DNA from: Brachyhypopomus gauderio
Taxonomy: Eukaryota; Chordata; Actinopteri; Gymnotiformes; Hypopomidae
Reading direction: 5' to 3'
Length of the DNA: 64,000 nt
Assembly: GCF_052324685.1 (NCBI RefSeq)
Contig: NW_027506905.1
Location: forward strand, 223,501-287,500
The position numbers and the translations under genes were made by a program. Below, piece after piece: positions 15,664-56,000 of the stretch. Every line of letters begins with the position of its first letter. Position 1 is the first letter of the stretch. The notes under the pieces are model-generated. The model was not told the DNA's origin. It saw only the letters and a list, made by a program, of their open reading frames with translations, and did not search any database.

Positions 15664-18600
15664 CCTTTAGAACTTGTCATGAACTTGTTAAACTAGTATT
15701 AAGTACTAGTGTCATATTTAATCTTAGAAGATTTGCCAAACCTGGCATGATTTCCATTTGGACTTATTCGCATCACTAAATCCTTTTAGTAAATGGCCTC
15801 CTTGATTTAAAAGGTAAATAAATGTTATCTTCAGAGTTTACACAACAGTAGTGATGGCTCACAAGTGTCAGCTGTGAAGAGTGCAAGTTAAGACTTGCCT
15901 GCATGCTAAGCTCTTTTGTGCCCTGGACCAATACAATTACCCCCAGCAGATGCTAGGACAATAGTGGGAAGAAAAAGAATGGGTTTTTTCCTCACCATGT
16001 GAAATGAATGAATATGTATGGGGTTCTCGGGTGTGGGAAGGGTGCATCCCCAATTGTTTGAGGGAGGAGTATCCTCAGTGGTTGCTGCTGGGAGTGGTGG
16101 CTGTGCCCCTGTCGGTATCCTAGCGGGTCAGAGTCCCAGGGTGTTCTGTACATCTGTCCCTGAAAGTGGTGAAAGATTGCCCCAACAGCATTGTGAGGAC
16201 ACGCCAACAATGACTACATACAATTATCATCCACTTGTGTAGCAAATGCTTGCAATGCTTCAGACTACCAGTCAGATATTTTACAGACTGGTCTGTTTAC
16301 AAAGACATTCATAGCAATTAGAAAACACTCCTTTCCCAACAGATTTTTTGTTTTGTAATTGGTATAAATATTATGATTATGAAGATCAATGATCAGTGCC
16401 TAGGAATTATTTAAGTGATTTTTAGTTTACATTTCAAGACTTCAAGGGACTCCACAAGGGATAAGATAATTATTAACATAATAAAACTGATTATTTACAA
16501 GCATGTTTAAAAAGAATAAAGTCCCATCATCTGGAATTTTTGTTTTAGTGCCTGGAATATGTGCTTTTAAAGAGCAATACTGTGTAATACTGGCCTTTAT
16601 CAATACTGTGTAATACTGGCCTTTATCTGCATTTGCAGCTTTGCCTTTTCTCCACATACTACTACACTCAGTATTGCCTTAAGCACATCACACACAGATT
16701 AGTCTGCACTTCTGTCCTATCAGTTTCCAAATCTTAAAATCCATAGTACTTTAATTATGGACAGTGAAATCAAGGTTCAAATAGTAAGTGAATTTCATTT
16801 TTGTTAACTTCTGGAAATGCAAAAAAATGTGTGAACTGCTCTGCTATGCTACTGTAGGCCATACAAGTGAAGCTAACTATGTTATAAAATTTCAGCATTA
16901 TTATTATTACTGTTAACTTGAACAGAGTTTCAAGGAGATCTCTGGACTCTCAATCCATATGAACAATTTATAAACAAGATATTACTATAGTATCAGTAGA
17001 GTTCAGGTAATTTTGCTTACCTTATACATGTGTGTCAAGACCTGTCTCTTGCACAGCATTCTTCTAATCTTTCTGGGCCCTGACAAAATCAGCACAAATA
17101 AATGCTACTAAAGTTTTCTAAAGGCATCTGCAAAACTGCAATTCTCAAGAGATGTGACATTAAGATAACCTCTAATACACAGAGGATACTTCTGAGAAAA
17201 AAAACTATAAGTGCTGACTACCAGAGAAAATGATTTGAACTGATGTTACATTGCTTAAGCCAGGTACATATTTATCGTTCATTCCTGCACTATATATCTT
17301 CCCCACAGTAAAATAGGTTAGGATGCCTGCTGTTTTTTTCCATGATGTCAGAGGCCTACAGTATCAAGTCATCTTTCTTAGCATTACTGCCAACACAAGC
17401 TGGTATTGACAAAGAGGGCCGCAGACTCGAGGGCTATCAGAAGCTGAACGTCAGGGCGACACAAGGCTAGTGACGGAAGGCAACCACGGCAATCTTGGTC
17501 TTGGCCTCTGTCTGTGCTGGAAAAAAGTAAACAATTGAGACCAATCAATCGGGGAAGAAACCCGAAGAAGCCTGGGAGTCACACCTCGGCAATCCTGTAA
17601 CCCGAGCGCCATGAGTAGAAACCTGAGCGAGTCACATGAGTCAAATCCCCACTGTTCTATTCCAATAGTACACTGTGTCCCCGCAGACCCACTGTACAAC
17701 AGGCAGCTGTGTCTTAGCACGACCCATAATACAGCCTGTGTCTGGAGTTGGGCATTGTGAGGAGTAACAAGTCTCGCAAGTCTCCTTGTTCTGCTAACCC
17801 TCCATGAAGGCATGTCAGACACTGTGTCCTGGAGAGCCCAGGAGAACAGTGAGTGGAGTCAGGCAACCACAGCTGTGGCCGGAGTCTGGATTTCCCCAAT
17901 AGGAGGTAAGAAACATTTGATCTTTTTAAACATCAATGTGAGTGTTGCCAGCGGAAGACCTCAGGCCTCTCTGAGTTCAACTGGAGTCCAGGTGTGTTTA
18001 CACTTACAAGTGTGATAAAATGGCACTTATTTCAGTGTGGCACTGGACCCTGTTGTAAAGTCTTGCACTGCACATCCAAGCTTTCATACAGATATTAAAT
18101 TACAAAAACTGAGGTTACTGATGTTAAATCACCGAGTGACTGAATGCAATCGTTGATTATGCTTGGTGCATACTTCCGTCTATGTAGCTAGAAAAAAAAC
18201 ATTACCAATCGGTATTGTGCAATCAACGTGCCTTAATGGCACTTACACATAAAGCCAATATAACTATTAGTGGTCTGGTCTCGTCACCTCTCGGCGTACA
18301 CCTCGCCTGCGGTGTGACTTTGTTGATATTGCTGAGAGAATCAGTCTGGGGCATCAATGTCTCACACGGTTCAGTCACTCTCGCCGCTTATTTGAGTGTG
18401 TGACCTGGATAAACACAATACGGTCTGGCACAAGAAGACATCATCTGTACGCTTGTATTTTGGTCTCATATGTATAAGAGAATAGAGACACGGAACAGTG
18501 TTTCCTGGACGAACTAGCTGCCTTAAACTAAGGTTTTTCTTTTTTTACATTTGTTGTCTGGTTTCATGTACCTTCTCGCTAAAGCGGGCTTATCCTGCAC

Positions 18601-19424
18601 CTCGAGCTTTTTCCGGATTGATACGAAATATATCGAGAATAGTTACGAGCTACGAGCGGCTGGCAGAAATGCTGCAGGAATATTAACTACAGTACCTCAG
18701 CAGCAACTGCGTTACGTACATTTACATTTCACTTTGCGGTACTGTTTGAATTGGTCGCTTAGACCAAACCCGAATAATGTTTCTACGTCCGATGATTGGA
18801 CATCTGGTTAGCATGTGATCTCCCTTTAAGATGTTTCTTCCGTTCGTGAACGCACCATGGCAGAGGAAACGGTGTTTTATACCTAATGAGAGTGGCTGAG
18901 ACTGGAAGGTGTATGAAACCATATCTTCTTTATCTTGTTGAAGCGTTTATTTTAAAAACTGAGTGTGTTCTTTTTTGCAATATCACGGTAAATTAATTAC
19001 TGTGACCTGTTCGCCACTTTATACTGGATATGGAGCTCGAAGTGGAAAATTCAGGCGCCGCGCCGGTGATGATTTTAGCCGACTGTGGAGTTTAGTGTGC
19101 GGGGCTGCTTGACTCGTCTCGGTAGCCAGTCCTGTTACAGCCACAACTCCTTTCATTACTGTCTACCAGATGTAGCATGTTAGCAAGGTAGCACTGTTTT
19201 TGTTCTAAGTAAAGTACAAATGTAAAGAAAGAAAACGATTAATGTTTACTTCATATGGATTAACATGGGTTTCTTTGTAAAGTAACAGGTCAGCGCAAAG
19301 AAACCAGCTCGCAAGCAGAGTCGAGTTAGTTTCCTTTTGCTCAACTTCTATTTTATTTTTTATTTTTTAACCGATGACTCTTGACAACATAAAGCACACT
19401 GCTTTACTCTCACCTTTATTTAAA
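15664..19424. other. rtca-cdc14a intergenic DNA and cdc14a 5' UTR
   Basis: I recognise no gene here. A 25-bp direct duplication (CAATACTGTGTAATACTGGC and following bases) occurs at about 16576-16627. The part after about 18850 is probably the cdc14a promoter and leader: it ends with a T-rich stretch and an in-frame TAA directly before an upstream ATG at 19374. Short open frames at 17451-17899 and 18498-18811 have no recognisable homology. Confidence 0.4.
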
Positions 19425-47167
<27,743 letters not shown>

Positions 47168-49154
47168 AACGGCAACCTTGCCCTGATCCCAGGCCAGTCG
47201 TGGTCCGTCAGCATCTCCTCCCCGCCGCAAACCGACAGCTGATCTCCGTCCTGCACCGGGAACCCGAGTAGAGCGATGGGGTCGTTGGAGGGCGGTGCAG
47301 GCTGCTTCCCGCCCACCTCTGCTAAAGTGCCCCGCCTCCACCTTTTGCTAGAGGCCACCTCTCATGAAGCCTCAAATGTTATTGACACTCCCCTCCCTGC
47401 CACATGTGACTACATGGGTTTGGTGGGGGGGCGGGGTTCTGGGACCTGTCCTGCGCCTCATTGGCTAAGCTGTCTCCATCCTCTGAAGCACACTTGCTAG
47501 AAACTAGCCCGACTGTTTACTTTAGCTCATTCCCTAGCGTATTTTTTTCTTTTTTAAATAGATGTGGTCTACATATATAAATATGAACATGCATTGTTGT
47601 GTTGAAGAGGTTATTTTTAGAAGATACAGTTTTTTTAAACAATTGTCTATATCTATGGTGCGTAAGCTAGACTTCCATTTTTTTGTTGGTATATAGTGTA
47701 TGTGCTGTATTTTTGGTTCAAGGGAATTTGTTCTGACGTAACAACGTTTTGTTGTTGTCTCCAGACTGTACTTCTTTGATAACATATCAATCCTAAAGTA
47801 TGAGGGCTATATTCAGACGTGGAAATGTATTAACCAAGCTAACCTTAAGTAAAATGATATTTACGGCGTAGGCTTGGTGGTCTAGTGCTAAAGCACTACA
47901 GAGGGACTGGGATCCTCTGCTGGAGCAGTTCTGGTTTTTAAGGAGGAAGGAAAATGTGCACAAAAAAAGCGCTGTGTGATGCCTTACTTTCTCTGTGGGA
48001 GCTACAACTTCAAATGCTTGTAGTTCCTTTTCTATGATTAGATGGAGCAATTTGTCTCCATGAGATATCGGTCTGCAGCGTACGTGATTATCAGAGACGT
48101 GTACAGCAGACGTGACTCTCATCTCCCCGAGTCTCGGAGATTGTGATGCTGGTTTTCAAACATTTGCAGCGACAGCGCTTTGTTGTCCGGATGCTTCCGC
48201 AGGGGTCCGGGTTCCCTGCGGTTCCGATGTTCCCCACGTCCGAGTGGGCGGGAAGCAGGAACCAGCCTCTGGGCACCGTCCCTTTAACAGGGCTCCCCTC
48301 CTCCCTGCCTGCAGGCTTTAGGGCCTCTTCTCACTGCAGTATATTTGAACACCCACACATGCCCATTAGGGTTCAGATTTCTCTTATCCAAGCTCAACTC
48401 TTTAAAAGATGGCTACATTTTTTTTTTTTATAATGCATGCGACATAAGGTAGCTACAGACAAAGCAGGGACCATTTTATGTACTGATCAACACCATGATT
48501 GTTTAAACTCAAGACAGCTGTCGATGGTGAAGTTTGATTTTTATAGACACATTTCCAAGAAAATGAGATCAGTTCATAAGTTTAGTGTAATTCCCGCCCC
48601 TCCCAGTAAGATATCTAAGATCTTGAGATGTTTTTTTTCTGATCTATGACAATTAAGCCCAGGTGGGGGTTTAAAGGACTGTTTCAATTAGTTTCTACTG
48701 ACATTCGACCCGATGTGGGTATTCCTGGCCTTAAGTGAGTAAAATAAATTGTTGTATCATTGAGTTTATCCTTCCAGTGTTTGTTTTGGCCATGTAGCAT
48801 CTATTCCATTCAATGTTGTACTTTTCCATGTTTATACATTTATGGGTGAATGTTGTTGGATATATTCTACCTCTACAATATTCAGATGACAGCTGTAAAA
48901 TACTCTCGCATATACAGACTATATTTTGGGGCAGTATATGAAGAACATTGACTATATTCGTGTAGACCAGTGTTTTGCTTTTCTTGAACACACGGGCATA
49001 GTGAAAAATGCAAATACTGTACAGATTTTAAATGGAGAAACAAAATAAAACACTAATTTTTGACATTCTACGCAAACGCAATGTGATTTTTCTTTATGCA
49101 TGTAACACAATTCCTCCTGTTTTGCCACAGATCAAGTAGTCAAACTTTAATAAA
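47168..49154 (+). terminator. cdc14a 3' UTR with poly(A) signals
   Basis: About 2 kb without another gene follows the stop. AATAAA occurs at 48743-48748, 49044-49049 and 49149-49154. Which signal is used cannot be told. Confidence 0.55.
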
Positions 49155-50179
49155 AGAACTAAAACTCTGATGTTTAACAGGCAAGTTGTAACACTTTTGC
49201 TTTTACTGCTTATAGTAATTGTTTAGGAAGAGCTTCTACTCAGCCATAACACCACAAAAGCACGCAAATGGTGCTTAAATGGCCAGAGTTTGAGGGTTGT
49301 CGCTTTCAGCGTCTTTTACAGCATTCAAGGCACCAACAAACGCCGCAGCGAAGCTCACCTCGTTTCTATAGCAGCCGTGTGATCTTCAAGGCTCTAATCT
49401 CATTTTCTCTTAATTGGATATTTTACACCTGTGCTTTGTCATGCAGGTTATTTATATCCAATTTTCCTGTCTGGTTTATCATCTTTTTACGTGAACTGTG
49501 AAATTTAAAATGTTAGGTCAAATGTGATGCTTGTGCTCTGGTTGTGAACATCTGATATTGCTGGTTTCAAGGATGTTGGGATACTGCCCCAGTATTTTCC
49601 ATTGCAGAAGTTTTTCTCCCAGGAGACTTTACAAATACATTACGATAATACACAAAAGTTTAAGTCCAGCAGATTATCAATAGACGCCTATACTGTTCCC
49701 CAAACGAAAAGGTTTCCATATTCATGTTTCATATATGGTCATTAACGTACACAACGAACGTGCTCTGTTACGTGAACTATTATCGTAGCCGTCACGTTCA
49801 GTTTAGGTGTTTCATCATGAACACGAGCTATTCTGTTTAATCGATTTGTTGGGCTCCTAATTGATGTATTTGGACGAGTTGGATGTATTTTCTCGTCTTG
49901 GGTGAGAGTGGAGCACGTGGGTGATGATGCGCGTGTTGGTCTCGCTTCTTTCAGCACCATAAGGAACATGGAGAATGATGGGTCGCGCGCCTTCATCATC
50001 ATTAGAAAACACCACCTACAGAACTGTCTCCACCGCATCATCACCAAAGAGGAGATGCGCTCTCGCTCGTCTCTCCTCAGTCGTCGCAACGTTAGGCTTT
50101 GATACAGTGTTATTTTCATGAAAAGAGTGGTATGGTTATATTATTTTTCGTTTATTTGATATGAGGATTATCTTTGATC
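49155..50179. other. cdc14a-gpr88 intergenic DNA and gpr88 upstream region
   Basis: No gene recognised. An open frame of 125 codons on the minus strand (50119-49742) lacks recognisable homology. The last few hundred bases would contain the gpr88 5' UTR and promoter. No clear TATA box was identified. Confidence 0.35.
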
Positions 50180-51223
50180 ATGCCTAACGATTCAGAACGC
50201 TTAACTAATTGTGAGACAGGACGCGTAGCACGGATTTCCCTCACGACAGCTTACTCCTTGATGTGCGTGTTTGGCACGATCCTAAATCTTGTGGTAATAT
50301 ATCTAGTTGTGAGTTTTAAGAAGCTTCGTACTGCGAGCAATGCTTTTATTGTCAACGGCTGCGTGGCGGACCTGTTGGTGTGCGCATTTTGGATGCCGCA
50401 CGAAGCGGTGTCAATATCCACGGGGAATTCTCTGGTGTTTGGGTACCATGCTTTCAAAGAATCCCTACTATTGATCGGAATCACCGTTTCTCTACTCTCT
50501 CACTCCCTTGTCGCAGTGAATAGGTATGTTTTAATCACAAAAACCCCTGCCACGTATCAGTCACTCTATCAAAAGAGACATACCGAATGGATGATTGTTG
50601 GATCGTGGCTCATCTCCCTCGGATGCTTGCTGCCCTGGCTCACGTCATTTCGGTACCCGACTGACGGATGCAGAGATGCGCAGGATGCAACGGTAGCTTT
50701 CTCCAAGGGGGTGTCGGTCCTGTCAAACCCGTTCGCTGCATGCGCCCTCGCACTGACCATTAGTGGCCAAACAGTAGTTGTCTTATATTGTTACTTTAAA
50801 ATCTTTCGCCGAGTGCAGACAAGTGTAAAGAGGGTCAGCATTTTGAATTTCCAAATCGTAAATAACCTCCCTTATTCCTTTCCGAGGAAGGACAAACGGC
50901 TTGGATTTTATGTGCTGGCAGTATGTTTCATATTTCTTTTAACAACCGGTCCGATTTTCTGGACTCTGACAACGGGACTTTTCATTCCGGTATCTGTGGC
51001 ACTTTGGACTTCTTCGTGGATAATTTTCTGCACCATCTTCGTGTCGAATCCTTTTCTATACACTTGGAAAAATGAAGAATTCAGGAAGTCGTTCAGGTCA
51101 GTCATGAGGGGAGACTTTTGGAGAGGATCGACTGTGGGCGTCGAGCCCATTACAATCAACACCATCTCTCATATTTTTCCTCGTCAAAACAGTCGGAGGG
51201 CATTCCTGGGGGAGATGAACTAA
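50180..51223 (+). CDS. gpr88: gpr88, orphan G-protein-coupled receptor 88
   Basis: Single-exon class A receptor of 347 aa (human 384). The real start is the ATG at 50180 (MPNDSERLTNCETG); the frame is open two codons further but has no ATG there. Seven hydrophobic segments are visible: TM1 about 19-45 with GTILNLVVIYLV, a TM2 block SNAFIVNGCVADLLVCAFWM, a TM3 end SLLSHSLVAVNRYVLITK, and a TM7 SNPFLYTWKNEEFRKS. The loop blocks RKLxTxSNAFIVNG, PATYQSLYQKRHT and SVKRVSILNF match GPR88 from memory. GPR88 is a Gi/o-coupled orphan receptor of striatal neurons in mammals. Oddities, partly shared with the mammalian protein: NRY replaces DRY, TM6 has TTGPIFW in place of CWxP, and no TM3 Cys exists for the usual disulfide. 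The third loop is shorter than in mammals, where it is Ala/Pro-rich. Location between cdc14a and vcam1 agrees with synteny. Confidence 0.94.
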   Translation: MPNDSERLTNCETGRVARISLTTAYSLMCVFGTILNLVVIYLVVSFKKLRTASNAFIVNGCVADLLVCAFWMPHEAVSISTGNSLVFGYHAFKESLLLIGITVSLLSHSLVAVNRYVLITKTPATYQSLYQKRHTEWMIVGSWLISLGCLLPWLTSFRYPTDGCRDAQDATVAFSKGVSVLSNPFAACALALTISGQTVVVLYCYFKIFRRVQTSVKRVSILNFQIVNNLPYSFPRKDKRLGFYVLAVCFIFLLTTGPIFWTLTTGLFIPVSVALWTSSWIIFCTIFVSNPFLYTWKNEEFRKSFRSVMRGDFWRGSTVGVEPITINTISHIFPRQNSRRAFLGEMN

Positions 51224-52204
51224 TGGGTCAAGCACGTTTCGCCACGTGGGTGTCCAAATTGTGCCTATATAAGCAGTATTTGTGCCAAATGCATGCGATC
51301 TGTCTCTTACGCTGGGGAATACGTTAAAAGCCAGTGTTTTTTATGTATCGCTTTTGATATCGTAAACCATTGTAAGATTTGTGACTTTCAGAGGATTTTT
51401 CCATGCACTGCTGGTTTTTTAAAGTCAAACCAAAATTTGTATGAATTTGTATTTGTATTTGTACTGTATAAATGACAAATATTCATTTAACTTTTTTGTA
51501 TTACATTATTTTGTATTTATTTATGCTAGTCCCCCTTTGATTATCATTACCATGGTATTCACTGTGCTGTTTAAGGTCAGTCGAATCAAAATTCACAATA
51601 CTATCATAAGCAGCACAGGCGAATCTCTTACAGGCCTCAAATATTTAGATACATGTCTTTCAGCTAATCTATACCTATTATATAAATATAAATTAGTTGT
51701 AGTTTGTTCTTGATGGGTTTGATAAATAGAATGCTGTTCAAACAAAGAAAGCACTTTAGTAACAAGGAAGCTGGTGAGATAATATTTTGGGATAAAAAGA
51801 TATGTTTTTATCACTTTCCCAAATGCATAAACATTGGTAAGCAGGCTAAATTCAAGCTAGTGATTCTTGGCTGGTTTATAAGCTATTCGCCTATGCAACT
51901 TGGACTCCTGCCATAAAAGGCATACATTGATTTATTTGTGTTTATTTTAAATACTGGTGCTGTAAAGTGATAAGCAGCTTGTCTGTTTGTTTTCATTTGT
52001 TTTCCGTTTCATTTGGCCACATGGCTGTCCACAAAGACTGCAGGATGCCAGAGTACAACTTCTCTGTTGTGAGCTCATGAATGACAAAAGCAGTTTCATA
52101 GCTGATGGAGAATGGACGAGAATTGAAAGCTTGAAATGGTTTACTGTAAGACCGTATCCATTGTCATCTTTGTTCTTGACCATAAAAATATATTAAAAAA
52201 TAAA
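51224..52204 (+). terminator. gpr88 3' UTR candidate with poly(A) signal
   Basis: AT-rich sequence with no other gene. AATAAA lies at 52199-52204, 0.98 kb past the stop. Confidence 0.45.
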
Positions 52205-52810
52205 CACATAAGGGTATTTAAAGAACTCAAAAGCGAGTTTGTCATGTTTTAGGTGATATAGTGGCTAGACTAACAATATATACCTGCTTTACAATAATCC
52301 ACACTAATAATAATTAAGAGATCTTAGAAGTAGCCTGTACGCTCGCGTACTACTAATTATTCTCGTTACCCTTTCTTCATTACCTACTGCATTTTTATGG
52401 ACATTTGCATACAGTTAACGGTAACTATGCTATTTAAAAGTCGTAATTGACTGATATGGCAAGATGTTTCGAATTTATCAACCATGCTGTATACACAGGA
52501 TCCCAATCACAGCATCGACTGGGGGGCTGTTATTGTGTTTTCCTTGAAGCTCGGCGTTTCTGGGAAAGGCTCAGGCGTCTTTACGAAACCTCGCAGTAAA
52601 ACAAACGCTAGCCTACTAACGGAAATGTATAACTTAAGGCAGTTAATTCGGTATTAAATGTATACTAATGAAAGACAAATAAAAGTCTAAGTTTTCGCTA
52701 GATTCTGAAAAATAATGCTAAAACAAGCCCCAGCAGAGGGCGCACTTTTAGGGGGCGTTTCTGATCCCCCTTCAGCAAATATTCTTTGCAACAAGTGTGA
52801 GGCCTGAGTA
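52205..52810. other. gpr88-vcam1 intergenic DNA
   Basis: No gene recognised. The sequence becomes less AT-rich after about 52500, and GC boxes such as AGGGGGCGTTTC appear near 52750. Confidence 0.4.
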
Positions 52811-52924
52811 GGGGAATTCAACCGTGACATATTTGGTGTTTAAAGGGGTGTGTTATACTCCCCCCACATCCCCCACCAGACTAACGACCCCCTAATCACA
52901 GCTATCAGGTAAACTATAAAAGGG
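52811..52924 (+). promoter_or_regulatory. vcam1 promoter: TATA box and a kappaB-like site
   Basis: TATAAA at 52915-52920 (in ACTATAAAAGGG) lies 82-87 bp before the vcam1 start codon, which fits a short 5' UTR. GGGGAATTCA at 52811-52820 differs by one base from a kappaB consensus. Mammalian VCAM1 is TATA-driven and NF-kappaB induced, so the layout is consistent. The kappaB call rests on an imperfect match. Confidence 0.5.
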
Positions 52925-53001
52925 AATACAAGTTCATTCTTGCTTTAACCAGTGACACAGACTTTTAAGTTCCATTCTCATTGGTGCATTTAAATTTCGA
53001 T

Positions 53002-56000
53002 ATGGTCCCATTTCTAAGTGCAATTCTACTTCTTATCCTGCCTTTTGTAGGTAAGTTTTACCCATGACTTTTGCATTACCAAACACTTGTAAAAAGAACG
53101 ATTGGATCACATTGTGTAGGTTGTAAGGTTATACGCTTACCGCCTTCCTAACGCTGTGTATTTATGTTGTATTTTATTTGTTATGAAGCCGGTTTACGTC
53201 TGCAACTCAGTCCGAAGAATGCGCTGTTTAAAGTCGGAGACAGGCAGCAGCTTACGTGCAGCATGATGGATTGCGCCGAAGATGCGACTTACACTTGGAA
53301 ATCGCTTGAGGACAAACCGCTATATGGCGACGTTAGACCGTCCCCGACAGAATCAGTGTTGGTCTTTGGCAATATAACTAAAGATCATGAAAACAAAATC
53401 GTATGTGTGGCAAAGTGTAAGGACGCGTTGAAACAAGCGACGGCAAAAGTAAAGGTGTACTGTAAGTTAATCTGAAACAAATTATTTAACTTATTTAAAA
53501 TGTTAACCTTAAACTCCAACCCTATCGGCTATTAATCTTAGAAACTATTTACACATATATTCAATAACTACTGTAAAGTATTACTGTAAATTATAAATAT
53601 CTGTATAATTAACTGTTTATAATTTGAATGCGCATGAGGAGTGGAAATACCCCCCCCCACCCACACACACACAAGTGGGGATTCAGTGACGCTAATAATT
53701 TAAAGCAAATAACTCACTTAAACTTAATCATTACTTATTTTATTACAGTCCTGATCACCTTTTATTTATTTCAGCTTTCCCAAAAGACCCAGTGATCTCA
53801 GGGCATGGTCGCTTGTTACTAGGAAAGGAGAATAACGTGACCTGCGAGGTCTCTGACGTCTACCCCGCGGAGAACGTGAGGATCGACTGGATTCGGGGAG
53901 ACTCGGTTGTTCATACGCAGGAATATCAACATTACACGGAGACCATCGAGTCCATTTATACGTTCACACCACAGAGCGATGACGATGGGAGACAAATAAC
54001 GTGCAGAGCATCGCTCGAGCTAGATGGCCTTCCGCCGGACCAGAGCACCAGGGAGACTAACGTATCCATGGATGTGCTTTGTAAGTCCAGCAACACTACA
54101 GTTGAATCCCGACAGTAAGTCTGTATGTTCTCATCACATTCTGTATTCCCCTCAGCGGCACCACACAATGTGAGAGCGTCCGGACCACACACGGTCCAGG
54201 TCGGCTCCGACATCTCTCTCGCCTGTGAAGCGGACGGAAATCCGAAGCCGGTGTTGTCCTGGCGTGTTCTCGGCCACGTTGATCAGTTGGATGAAGTGAT
54301 AGAGGGTCGGGAGTTTCTCCTGCTTAACGTATCTCTGTCGGATGCCGGGGACTATGAGTGCATAGCCGTCAACACGCTTGGGGAAAAGACGTCCACGGTG
54401 GCTGTTGTCGTTCACGGTGAGTAATTCACGGCGATGACAAACTCTTATATACTTACTTATGTTTTTTAATGTCAAGGTAACGCTAATATCAATTCCTGAC
54501 TCCTTAACCTTTGTGTCTGTTTAGTTCTCACACTGCTATTTTAGGAACTATGATTTTACCAAAAAAATGCCCAAAACAACAACAAAACAGCCCTAATTTT
54601 TGCTGAATGACCATCTATAGGGTTGAATGAACTCTTGCAGGGAGTCTGGTCCTGTTGTATTTACGTAAACAGTGTATGTTTCAGTGTATGTTTCAACATT
54701 TTTGTGTTTGTTGAAGCAAATGAGGGGCTATGAGGGGCGTTCATCATACATGTCAACCTGCAGGTCCTCCTGTGAACACTGTGATCTCAGTGTCTCCCAG
54801 CGAGCCAAAGGAACAGGGCTTCCTCAACATCTCCTGCATGAGCAACAGTGTTCCAAAGAGCCGCTTGGTGCTGATCAAGATGCTGAATGGAAGGGAGACA
54901 GAACTGGCGTCCAACAACGGGCCTGAAGTCTCTTTCTTTTACCACTCTGTCAACGTCAGTGACTCAGGCCTCTATGTGTGCAAGGCTGTCAATGACTACG
55001 GGGACCAGGCAGACAGCGTCCACGTTTCTATTGAAAGTGAGTCTTAGTGATAAATGAAACATTTTCTAGGGATTTCTTTTTTATATTTTGAGTAAGTATG
55101 CTTCTGTGGCTGAAAGAAATTATAATGCGGAAAAATTGAAAGTTGTAATTAAGTTGAAGAAAGACTTAATCTTTGTCTGGGAAAGAGTCCCCAGGCTTTT
55201 AATGTAATATACTTAACGGGTTTAGACTTTCTGCCCATCCTCAGTCTGTCGTGTTATAATGATTTCATTTTGAGAACTTGCTGTAGGGACAACTACAGTC
55301 TTACCACTACTCAATTGATTAAAAATATCACAGGCCTTAAGTTCAGTGAAGAAGATTTGATGTTTTCAAATGTGCAGCTAACTGCTGTATGGTTCACTGA
55401 GCTGAATATATAACTATGGGAAATGAGATCCACTTACTACATGCCTTTTATAGTATAAAAGAAGCAGCTTTTGTCTATTGAAGCTTTTCTGCCGTGAGGA
55501 ATTTCATGGCCTTTGCCTTTGTGAGCCTTTAGCAGGCGAGCAGCTGAGGTCTGAGTTTGAGCTTTCCAGCAAAACATTTGGAACCCTCTTTTTCCCTTAG
55601 TCATGTACTGGAATAAAATTGCACGCTGAAGTTGAGCTTTGTCTTGATTTTCACTCCCTCCAGGAAATACACAACACTTTGATTCTTCTGTTACTGATGG
55701 ATTTATTTTCCCCTTTGGGATGGCACTTCACACTGCAATCCACCATCGAACTGTTCAAATATATAGTGAACATAACAATCACATGTTCGTATTCAAACAT
55801 ACAACAAAAATGAACGTAAAATGCGCATACATAAACAATGCTATTAACATACCTCGCTGGCTGCACATAACCGTGAGGGAATGAGTTAACTTGCAACTCA
55901 AATTAAACAGGCGACGTACTTTAGTTATCAGTTGTAACTTTAGCTATCCTTTAGCTTAGCAAAATGTCTGAACGTCTGACTTGCGCACCTTCTTCATAAT

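Noticed and set aside
17451-17899. Overlapping minus-strand frames upstream of cdc14a
   Set aside because: No domain or splice-phase support; Arg/Leu-rich composition as in random GC-richer DNA.
49742-50119. 125-codon minus-strand frame upstream of gpr88
   Set aside because: Arg-rich, no recognisable domain, and no splice context. Possible antisense transcription cannot be excluded.
50174-50179. Two extra codons before the gpr88 ATG
   Set aside because: The codons are TTG ATC; the first ATG is at 50180.
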